Shown: positions 1 through 8,795 of the stretch, piece after piece
Numbering within the stretch: position 1 is the stretch's first letter
How the letters are laid out: every line of letters starts with the position of its first letter
Origin: an uncultured Caldilinea sp.
Lineage (GTDB): Bacteria > Chloroflexota > Anaerolineae > Caldilineales > Caldilineaceae
NCBI GenBank assembly: GCA_937928035.1
Contig: CALFWA010000227.1
Location: 1 to 11,737, forward strand
Length of the DNA: 11,737 nt
Direction: 5' to 3'
Notes under the pieces: model-generated
Told to the model about the DNA's origin: nothing
Seen by the model: only the letters and a program-made list of their open reading frames with translations
The model's database searches: none
Position numbers and translations under genes: made by a program

Positions 1-1104
1 ATGATAGACCCACCGAGGCCCGAAGCGATAGCGGCCGTGCGCGTCTGCCAAGAGGCCGGCATCCGGGTCAAAATGATCACCGGCGACCACGCCTTGACGG
101 CGGCAGCGATCGCTGCTCAAATCGGCCTCAACGGCGGCCCAAACGGCCATCCCGCCATTCTTACCGGGCGCGACATTGAAGCGACCCCAGATGAGACGCT
201 TGCGGAAATTGCAGAGCGCACCACCATCTTTGCACGGGTTGCACCTGAACAAAAGCTGCGCCTGGTCAAAGCGCTGCAACATCGCCGTCATGTTGTGGCG
301 ATGACCGGGGATGGCGTCAACGACGCCCCGGCGCTCAAGCAGGCGGACATCGGCATCGCCATGGGCCTCACCGGCACGGACGTTGCCCGTGAGGCGGCGG
401 ACATGGTGCTCACCGACGACAATTTCGCAACCATCGAGGCGGCCGTTGAGGAAGGCCGCGGGGTGTTCGACAATTTGACGAAAATTATCGCATGGACGCT
501 GCCCACCAATCTCGGCGAAGGATTTGTCATCCTGGCCGCCGTAGCGCTGGGCGTCGTGCTGCCGATCCTGCCGGTTCAAATTCTGTGGATCAACATGACG
601 ACGGTTGGCGTGTTGGGGCTGGTGCTGGCGCTCGAAAATAAGGAGCCCGGCATCATGCGGCGGCCGCCGCGCAACCCTGAGGCGCCGATCCTCACCAACG
701 TGCTGTTGTGGCGGATCGGCATTGTGGGTCTCCTCATCTTGCTCGGCGCGTTCGGCTTGTTCTGGTGGGAGCAGCGCAACGGCGCCTCCCTTGCGCAGGC
801 GCGCACCGTCGCCGTCAATGTGGTGGTGATGGTTGAAGTGTTCTACCTCTTCAACTGCCGTTCGCTCACGCATTCCATGTTTCACATCGGTCTCTTCAGC
901 AATCCCTGGTTAGGCATCGGCGTGCTCGGCATGGTGTTGCTGCAGCTGGCGTTCACCTATCTGCCCTGGATGAATGCAGTGCTCAGCAGCGCGCCGATTG
1001 GGCTAGACGCCTGGGGAAGAATCCTCGGCGTCGCCGTGTTCGGCTATCTCCTCGTCGAAATCGAAAAATGGCTGCGACGTCGTGGAGCGACGCATCGCCT
1101 TTGA
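1..1104 (+). CDS. P-type cation-transporting ATPase, CtpF-like (C-terminal part, 5' truncated by window)
   Basis: This is the C-terminal 367 residues of a P2-type ion-pumping ATPase in the cytoplasmic membrane. The first ATG of the window is almost certainly an internal methionine, because the fragment opens inside the phosphorylation domain (DPPRPEA) and the DKTGT phosphorylation site must lie upstream. Visible landmarks are TGDH at residues 27-30 and the hinge motif MTGDGVNDAP at 101-110. About six hydrophobic segments follow, corresponding to M5-M10. M5 keeps the Asn and Glu (N170, E173) that bind Ca2+ in SERCA. M6 reads WINMTTV, so N198 and T201 are kept but V202 stands where SERCA has Asp800. 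The TNLGE and NMTT wording resembles mycobacterial CtpF and its relatives. The ion is not certain: calcium or another small cation. A second ATPase of the same broad family starts at 11538. Confidence 0.93.
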   Translation: MIDPPRPEAIAAVRVCQEAGIRVKMITGDHALTAAAIAAQIGLNGGPNGHPAILTGRDIEATPDETLAEIAERTTIFARVAPEQKLRLVKALQHRRHVVAMTGDGVNDAPALKQADIGIAMGLTGTDVAREAADMVLTDDNFATIEAAVEEGRGVFDNLTKIIAWTLPTNLGEGFVILAAVALGVVLPILPVQILWINMTTVGVLGLVLALENKEPGIMRRPPRNPEAPILTNVLLWRIGIVGLLILLGAFGLFWWEQRNGASLAQARTVAVNVVVMVEVFYLFNCRSLTHSMFHIGLFSNPWLGIGVLGMVLLQLAFTYLPWMNAVLSSAPIGLDAWGRILGVAVFGYLLVEIEKWLRRRGATHRL

Positions 1105-1144
1105 AGCAAAACGCGCCCGCCGCCTCTACAGGATTCCACCCCCT

Positions 1145-1175
1145 ACTCTCTTTGAGGAGCTTCCTCAAAGAGAGT
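1145..1175. repeat. perfect inverted repeat; candidate terminator hairpin of the ATPase gene
   Basis: ACTCTCTTTGAGGA (1145-1158) pairs perfectly with TCCTCAAAGAGAGT (1162-1175) around a 3-base loop, giving a 14-bp stem. It lies 41 bases after the ATPase stop codon, where a terminator would be expected. It lacks the T-run of an intrinsic terminator: the following bases are GGCGGAGACT. It could therefore be a factor-assisted terminator, an RNA-stabilising end or a dispersed palindromic repeat. The structure itself is certain; its function is not. Confidence 0.75.
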
Positions 1176-1364
1176 GGCGGAGACTCCATTAACAACCACT
1201 CCACTCCTACTCCGATGGCCGGCGTTGGGTGACCCGGACCTGGAGCCCAAAGCCCTGCTGCAGCCTGTTGTTTTCGCCTCGCTCTGCTTGTTCCATCGTA
1301 ATGCGCCGACGTCGTCATAGCGAACAGCCCGAAATAAAAATTTGGTCAATTTGAAACAAAGTCA

Positions 1365-1393
1365 TTGACAATTACGAACATTTGTTCTATAAT
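1365..1393 (+). promoter_or_regulatory. consensus sigma-70 promoter
   Basis: TTGACA at 1365-1370 and TATAAT at 1388-1393 are separated by exactly 17 bases. Both hexamers match the consensus perfectly in an otherwise GC-rich window. Transcription would start near 1400, leaving a leader of about 33 bases before the ATG at 1433. A ribosome binding site, AGGAGG at 1416-1421 with a second AAGG at 1425-1428, lies in that leader. A promoter this strong usually needs a repressor, and the spacer holds a candidate operator. Confidence 0.88.
1375..1388. promoter_or_regulatory. LexA (SOS) box in the promoter spacer
   Basis: CGAACATTTGTTCT contains a perfect GAAC-N4-GTTC palindrome at 1376-1387. This matches the core LexA operator of Gram-positive bacteria and, as I recall, of Chloroflexota. 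The full B. subtilis consensus CGAACRNRYGTTCG is missed at two positions. The site fills the 3' part of the spacer and abuts the -10 hexamer, so bound LexA would block RNA polymerase. I noticed no second GAAC-N4-GTTC while reading the window, but that scan was by eye. Confidence 0.7.
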
Positions 1394-1432
1394 GTCGCTA
1401 TTGCACAATTTCAACAGGAGGGGGAAGGCGTC

Positions 1433-1687
1433 ATGACCACATCGATTTCAACCTTGATCTCGACGGAACATTTCATTGCCGCCCTATACGGCTTGCTCGA
1501 TGAAACCTTCGACAATGTTCGGAGCTACTTTCTCGACCAAGGGACCTCGCTTTTTGAAACATCGGCGACCATTTCGACGGAGGAGGCGTCCGTTCCGGTT
1601 GGAGGCAAATGCAGCATATCCTCTGGACGAGATTCGTCAGGCGTTATGCGTGCTGAACCCCTAGGGAGATCGAGCGCCGCGCATTGA
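1433..1687 (+). pseudogene. DinB-family protein remnant with internal deletion and frame change
   Basis: The open frame from ATG 1433 gives 84 residues. Residues 1-60 look like the N-terminal end of a DinB/YfiT-like four-helix-bundle protein (LLDETFDNV, GTSLFET, ATISTEEAS, VPVGGKC). After Cys60 (codon 1610-1612) the resemblance stops and the rest reads as out-of-frame sequence. Another frame, starting at 1608, encodes NAAYPLDEIRQALCVLNP and ends at the TAG at 1662-1664. That resembles the usual C-terminal helix of the same family (a form like NAYHLGEIRQAL). The central roughly 100 residues, with the metal-binding histidines, thus appear lost at about 1607-1612. It has a ribosome binding site and a perfect promoter with a LexA box, fitting a damage-inducible gene. 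The family match is from memory; a short functional protein or an assembly error remains possible. Confidence 0.62.
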
Positions 1688-1783
1688 CGCCGATCTTTGG
1701 GAAAAGCATTCCGCCGTCACCTTTTTCATCTTTCAACGTCTCATTGAATTGCCTGATCAACGACTCTATGGAGAACAAACTCA

Positions 1784-2683
1784 ATGACCATCACCCACAA
1801 AATCGCCCCTCATCTCTGGTTTGATCGGGAAGCCGTCGAGGCGGCGCAGTTTTACATCTCGATCTTCCCAAATTCCAGGCTGGACTACGTCACCGTGCTG
1901 CACGACACGCCATCCGGCGATGTAGAAAGCCTGTTGTTCAAGCTGATGGGACAACCTTTCTACGCCATCAGCGCCGGTCCGCTGTTTCAGTTCAATCCTT
2001 CCATTTCCTTCACCGTGCAGTGCGCCTCCGCCGAAGAAGTGGACTCTCTCTGGCATCGGCTGATCGAAGGCGGCCGGGTGCTGATGCCGCTCGACGCATA
2101 TCCTCCCTTTAGTCAACGCTACGGCTGGCTGAAAGACCGCTACGGCGTCTCCTGGCAACTGATCGCTTCCGGCGAACCGAGCGCCGGTTTGCCGACGGTT
2201 TATCCTTCATTGCTTTTTGTTGGGGAAAATTACGGCAAGGCGGAGGAGGCACTCCATTTTTACACCTCGGTTTTCCGGAACTCCGCCATCGGCTCCATTG
2301 TTCGGTGCGGCCCAGGACAGACGACCGACCGAGAAGAGGCGATTTTATTCGCCGACTTCCTGTTGGAAAATCAACGATTCACCCTTGGCGAGAGCGGCTT
2401 TCCCCACGAGTTCACCTTCAATGAAGCCATTTCGTTGATCGTCAACTGCGAGACGCAGGCGGAAATCGATGATTACTGGGAGCGCCTCTCCGCAGTTCCA
2501 GAAGCCGAACAGTGCGGCTGGTTGAAAGATCGCTACGGCGTCTCCTGGCAGATTGTCCTAGCAGCGATGGACGAGATGATGCGCACCGGCTCTCCAGAAC
2601 AAATCGCGCGCGTCACGCAGGCTTTCCTCCCCATGAAGAAACTCGATCTCGCCGCGCTGGAGCGAGCATTTTGGGCCGCGTAA
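1784..2683 (+). CDS. VOC-family protein, PhnB-like, two tandem domains
   Basis: This 299-residue protein has two PhnB-type VOC (glyoxalase-fold) modules, at about residues 4-130 and 143-265. Each runs from a beta strand through an AAQFYISIF or ALHFYTSVF helix to a closing GWLKDRYGVSWQ segment. The helix-rich tail (about 266-299) carries MMRTGSPEQIARVTQAFLPM, common in this family, which databases often label 3-demethylubiquinone-9 3-methyltransferase although no such activity is expected here. The substrate is unknown. ATG 1784 is preceded by GGAGA at 1770-1774. The next gene, 47 bases downstream, is a second VOC protein, and the two are probably co-transcribed. I see no trustworthy promoter directly upstream. 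The coding repeat behind the two GWLKDRYGVSWQ motifs (2122-2157 and 2515-2550) is 34/36 identical. Confidence 0.9.
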   Translation: MTITHKIAPHLWFDREAVEAAQFYISIFPNSRLDYVTVLHDTPSGDVESLLFKLMGQPFYAISAGPLFQFNPSISFTVQCASAEEVDSLWHRLIEGGRVLMPLDAYPPFSQRYGWLKDRYGVSWQLIASGEPSAGLPTVYPSLLFVGENYGKAEEALHFYTSVFRNSAIGSIVRCGPGQTTDREEAILFADFLLENQRFTLGESGFPHEFTFNEAISLIVNCETQAEIDDYWERLSAVPEAEQCGWLKDRYGVSWQIVLAAMDEMMRTGSPEQIARVTQAFLPMKKLDLAALERAFWAA

Positions 2684-2730
2684 CACAAAAAGGAAGTTTT
2701 TCACAAAACCTTGTACAAAGAGGAGGAACC

Positions 2731-3492
2731 ATGACGACGCAGACGGCCCCGCGCTCCCACGGAGCGTTCACCTGGATGGACCTGACCACGCCCGACCTGG
2801 AAGGCGCAAAGCGATTTTATCATCAAGTGTTCGGCTGGGAGTTTCTCGATCTCGGCGCAGAGGTGATGCACTATCACTACGCCCTGGCGCAGGGGCGCCC
2901 GGCGGCCGGCCTAGGTCCATCGCAGCCGGACAGCGCCATGCCTACCGCCTGGACGATCTTTCTTGCCGGCGCCGAAGGAGACGCAGAGCGCGTTCGGACG
3001 CTCGGCGGGCAGGTGCTTCTGGAGCCGACGACCATCGGCGACGCCGGCAAAATGAGCATTTGCGCAGACCCAACGGGCGCTGTCTTTGGCCTCTGGCAGC
3101 CGATCCGCTTCATCGGCGCCGCCGTGGAAGGCGAACACGGCGGCATTGCATGGAGCGAAGTCAACACGCGCGACGCAGCCGCAGCGTGCGATTTCTACGA
3201 CAAACTCTTCGGCCTCACGCCAAGCCCGCAAGGCGAAGCGTATTTCATCCTGCGCCGAGGAGAGGAGATGTGCTTTGGCGTGCAACGGATGAACGCGGAA
3301 TGGGGCGACGCCCCGCCGCACTGGATGGGCTACTTCGCCGTCGATGACGCAGATGCAGCGGTTGAGCGCGCCGCCGCTGGCGGCGGCTCCATCGCTGCAC
3401 CGGCGATCGACACGCCGTATGGGCGCATCGCCGTCGTGGCCGATCTTTACGGCGCGCTGTTCAGCGTCATTCAATTGCCTGCTGCAGCGTGA
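2731..3492 (+). CDS. VOC-family protein, glyoxalase/CFP-30B-like, two domains
   Basis: The protein has 253 residues. ATG 2731 was chosen because AGGAGG sits at 2721-2726 just before it; the reading frame is open further upstream only because it overlaps the end of the previous gene. Two VOC modules are visible: residues about 10-125, starting GAFTWMDLTTPD with the helix GAKRFYHQVFGWEF, and about 135-250, starting GGIAWSEVNTRD with the helix ACDFYDKLFGL. Both close with a strand containing DPTGAVFGLWQ or DLYGALFSVIQ. This resembles the family of mycobacterial CFP-30B and many Actinobacteria/Chloroflexota proteins annotated as glyoxalase or hydroxylase. The substrate is unknown. It is cytoplasmic, with no signal peptide. 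It follows the PhnB-like gene by 47 bases. Confidence 0.9.
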   Translation: MTTQTAPRSHGAFTWMDLTTPDLEGAKRFYHQVFGWEFLDLGAEVMHYHYALAQGRPAAGLGPSQPDSAMPTAWTIFLAGAEGDAERVRTLGGQVLLEPTTIGDAGKMSICADPTGAVFGLWQPIRFIGAAVEGEHGGIAWSEVNTRDAAAACDFYDKLFGLTPSPQGEAYFILRRGEEMCFGVQRMNAEWGDAPPHWMGYFAVDDADAAVERAAAGGGSIAAPAIDTPYGRIAVVADLYGALFSVIQLPAAA

Positions 3493-3569
3493 AACAGGGT
3501 TGCGTTGATGCGGCTTTGCGCTGCACAACGCATACGCAACACGCATAATCATCACAAAGGAGGAAATTC

Positions 3570-4978
<1,409 letters not shown>

Positions 4979-5078
4979 AACGCAATTTCAAGCGTTCACA
5001 CAAGAGCGTCTGACCAGAGGCCGAACCTAAAAGTCGCGTCTCCGGCCTGACATCGGGATCTGCTCCAACACCCTCCCG

Positions 5079-5108
5079 TTTGACGCGCTGCGGACGATGC
5101 GATATTGT
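5079..5108 (+). promoter_or_regulatory. possible sigma-70 promoter of the deaminase gene
   Basis: TTGACG at 5079-5084 and TATTGT at 5103-5108 are separated by 18 bases, matching 5/6 and 4/6 of the consensus. They lie about 70 bases before the deaminase start in a 197-base gap. This would make the deaminase a separate unit from the propeller and ThiS-like pair. It is moderate evidence only. Confidence 0.4.
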
Positions 5109-5175
5109 ACAAGCCGCTGCCCTTCCGATTTTCGGACAGCCGCCAATATCGATCATCGCCAGGATGGAGTAGCCG

Positions 5176-6585
<1,410 letters not shown>

Positions 6586-6631
6586 AGTGCAATTGACGTT
6601 CACCCAGCCTGGAATGCACGGGGCGGGAAAA

Positions 6632-8794
6632 ATGCAATCGACCAGAGTGCGCGTGCTGGCGGCCATCGGCGGGGGTGCGCTCGCCCTTGGCCTGCTCTGG
6701 CTGGCGCTGACGTTGCCTTTGCGCGCTTGCGCCGACTGCGGCGCCACGTTGATGCCGACGCCGAGATTGACCTCCGGCGCGCTGGCAAGCGTAGAGAGTC
6801 CGGGTCTCTCCTTCTCCCCTGGTTGGACGGTGGACGCAAACGGGGCCGATCCGGCCGAACCGACCGATCCATTTTCCGAACCCTCCGGCGTCGTCACCTT
6901 CACCTACGCCGGCGACGCCTTGTGGCTGCTCCTTGCGCCGGGCGACTACTGGGCTTACCTTTATGCCACGGTGGATGATCGGCCGGCCAACCGGCTGGTC
7001 AATATCCCCGGCAACCTCAACAGTCTCGGCCTGGTTGCAGGCTATAGGACGTTGCTGGCGCCTGAGCTGGCAGGCGCGCCGGAGGATAGGCGGTTGCGCT
7101 GGGTCGAGATTCACCGACAGGCGCAGCGCGCAGAGGCGCCTGCATCGCCCGTTCACGTCGTGCGGCTGGAGTTCTGGCGCGGATGGGGGCAAAAGCCCTT
7201 GCATGGGGTCGCCGTGGACCCGCCGACGCATGCGTTGCATCGCCCCGGCGAGCGGCTGCCGCTTCTGCCTGCGCCGCGGTGGCCGGGCGCGTTGCTGATG
7301 GCGGCCGGATTCTGGCTTCTGGCTGCGGCGCTGACGCCGATGCTGAAGGCAAAACTTTTACAGTCGCCCCTGCCCCGGTTTCGCCGGCTCGATCTCTCCT
7401 CGCCTTCATGGCAGTGCGCCGCATGGATCGCCTTTGGGCTGGGCGCGGCGCTGACGATCGTCGGGACGGCGCTCGACCGTTGGGTGATGGCGCTGGCAGG
7501 CGCGCTTTTGCTCGCTGCGGCGGGGATGGTACGTCCGGCGCTCTGGCTGGCGGCGCTGCTCTTTGCCCTGCCTTTCGCCTATGCCGTCGATCTGCCGCTG
7601 CTACCCACGCGTGCGCTGGGAATCGTCGACGTCGGTGCGCTGGGCGGCGCAGCCACGCTCGCCGGACATTGGGCGCTGCGTTCGCTGTCCGGTGAGAAGC
7701 GTCCGCCCGGCGCCCCATTCTGGGAAGGAGAGCAGCGGGCTGCGCTCTGGCTGCTGGCGCTGATCGGGAGTTGGGCGCTGATCGCCAGCCTGGATGTGTG
7801 GTATCCGGCGCTGGCGCTGCGCGAGTGGCGCGTCGTCTTCCTGTCTGCACTGATCTTCGGGGGCGTGGTGATCGGCGTGGTGCGTCTCTCATGGGAACCG
7901 GCCCTCGATCGCCAGCTGCTTGTTGCAGGCTGGCTGCTCGGCGCGACAACCGTTGCGCTGATCGGCCTGTGGGGGTACGCCAGCGGCCGGGGATTTGTCT
8001 CGGCGGCGGAAGGGGTGCGTCGCGTGCAGGCGCTGTACGATTCACCCAACAACCTGGCGCTCTATCTCGACCGCACGCTGGCCGTGACGCTCAGCCTGGC
8101 GCTCTTTGTCGAAGGATGGCGACGCCGCATGTTTTGGGGCGCCCTGGCCGCGGTGCAGGCGCTGGCATGGCTGCTCACCTTCAGCAAAGGCGCGCTCTTG
8201 CTCGCCGCGCCGGCGATGGCGCTCACCTTGGCGGCGGGAGGCGTCTGGATGGTCAGGCGCCGCCGCGCGTCGCGCAAGCCGCTGCTTGCGCTGGGGATGT
8301 TCCTCTTGCTGGCCGCGTTGGCGCTGACGCCTTTCCTCGGCGCCGAACGTTTTCAGCGGCTGCTCGATTTCGAGCAGGGCACCGGTTTCTTACGGATTCA
8401 GCTCTGGCGCAGCGCCTGGGCGATGGCGCTTGACCATCCCTGGCTTGGCGTCGGCCCCGATCAGTTTCTCTATCACTATCGCAGCATCTATCTCTTGCCG
8501 GAGGCGTGGCAGGAGCCGAACCTCAATCATCCACACAACTTCGTGCTGGATTGGTGGACGCGGCTAGGGCTGGTGGGGCTCCTATTGGGCGTAGGCTGGT
8601 GGGGCGTGGGGATATGGGGTATTGGAAGATGGCTGCGAGGCTCGTCAGGCCAACGCGACGAAGCGGCGCTGGCGCTAGGTTGCCTGGCGGCGGCGTTCGC
8701 AGCCCTGGCGCATGGACTGATCGACGTGAGTTACGCCTTGCCGGAGCTGATGTTGACCTGGACGCTGCTGTTTCATTGGAAGATCGCCAGATAA
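6632..8794 (+). CDS. O-antigen ligase/polymerase-family membrane protein with large outside domain
   Basis: This protein probably joins or polymerises lipid-linked glycans at the outer face of the cytoplasmic membrane (WaaL/Wzy family). From ATG 6632 it has 720 residues. An N-terminal anchor (about 7-30) is followed by a soluble, presumably external region (about 33-217, Pro/Trp-rich), then roughly ten or more hydrophobic helices. Family landmarks are FSKG at 517-520, the loop motif DHPWLGVGPDQF at 601-612 and HPHN at 633-636, which includes the His expected near the active site. Starts at GTG 6587 (AAAGG at 6578-6582, giving 735 residues) or ATG 6614 are possible. I chose 6632 because a basic N-terminus then leads straight into the anchor. 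No glycosyltransferase or sugar-nucleotide genes are nearby, so the glycan is unknown. Its stop is one base from that of the convergent helicase. Confidence 0.87.
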   Translation: MQSTRVRVLAAIGGGALALGLLWLALTLPLRACADCGATLMPTPRLTSGALASVESPGLSFSPGWTVDANGADPAEPTDPFSEPSGVVTFTYAGDALWLLLAPGDYWAYLYATVDDRPANRLVNIPGNLNSLGLVAGYRTLLAPELAGAPEDRRLRWVEIHRQAQRAEAPASPVHVVRLEFWRGWGQKPLHGVAVDPPTHALHRPGERLPLLPAPRWPGALLMAAGFWLLAAALTPMLKAKLLQSPLPRFRRLDLSSPSWQCAAWIAFGLGAALTIVGTALDRWVMALAGALLLAAAGMVRPALWLAALLFALPFAYAVDLPLLPTRALGIVDVGALGGAATLAGHWALRSLSGEKRPPGAPFWEGEQRAALWLLALIGSWALIASLDVWYPALALREWRVVFLSALIFGGVVIGVVRLSWEPALDRQLLVAGWLLGATTVALIGLWGYASGRGFVSAAEGVRRVQALYDSPNNLALYLDRTLAVTLSLALFVEGWRRRMFWGALAAVQALAWLLTFSKGALLLAAPAMALTLAAGGVWMVRRRRASRKPLLALGMFLLLAALALTPFLGAERFQRLLDFEQGTGFLRIQLWRSAWAMALDHPWLGVGPDQFLYHYRSIYLLPEAWQEPNLNHPHNFVLDWWTRLGLVGLLLGVGWWGVGIWGIGRWLRGSSGQRDEAALALGCLAAAFAALAHGLIDVSYALPELMLTWTLLFHWKIAR

Positions 8795-8795
8795 C

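Larger units (their letters stand above)
1105..1432. other. non-coding stretch between ATPase and dinB remnant
   Basis: These 328 bases hold no convincing gene. Short minus-strand frames cross the stretch but resemble nothing I recognise, and one of them runs into the ATPase. It contains a perfect inverted repeat 41 bases after the ATPase stop and, at its right end, an AT-rich promoter with an embedded LexA-like operator and a ribosome binding site (both listed separately). The middle part, about 1181-1340, shows nothing I can name. Confidence 0.7.

Noticed and set aside
983..1349. Minus-strand frames across 983-1349 as a gene downstream of the ATPase
   Set aside because: They overlap the ATPase end or the hairpin, show no domain-like sequence, no ribosome binding site and an odd composition.
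1686..1783. Short open stretch in the frame of the dinB C-terminal piece, after its stop (reads DADLWEKHSAVTFFIF)
   Set aside because: It looks protein-like but has no start, no ribosome binding site and no family I recognise, so it is noted only as possible leftover sequence.
3501..3549. Inverted repeat TGCGTTG/CAACGCA and repeated ACGCATA before the propeller gene, with a CATAAT box, as an operator-promoter
   Set aside because: The stem has only 7 bp with an 18-base loop and the best -35 matches 4 of 6 bases; too weak to list.
5018..5048. AGGCCG/CGGCCT pair after the ThiS-like gene as a terminator
   Set aside because: A 6-bp stem with a 19-base loop and no T-run is expected by chance in GC-rich DNA.
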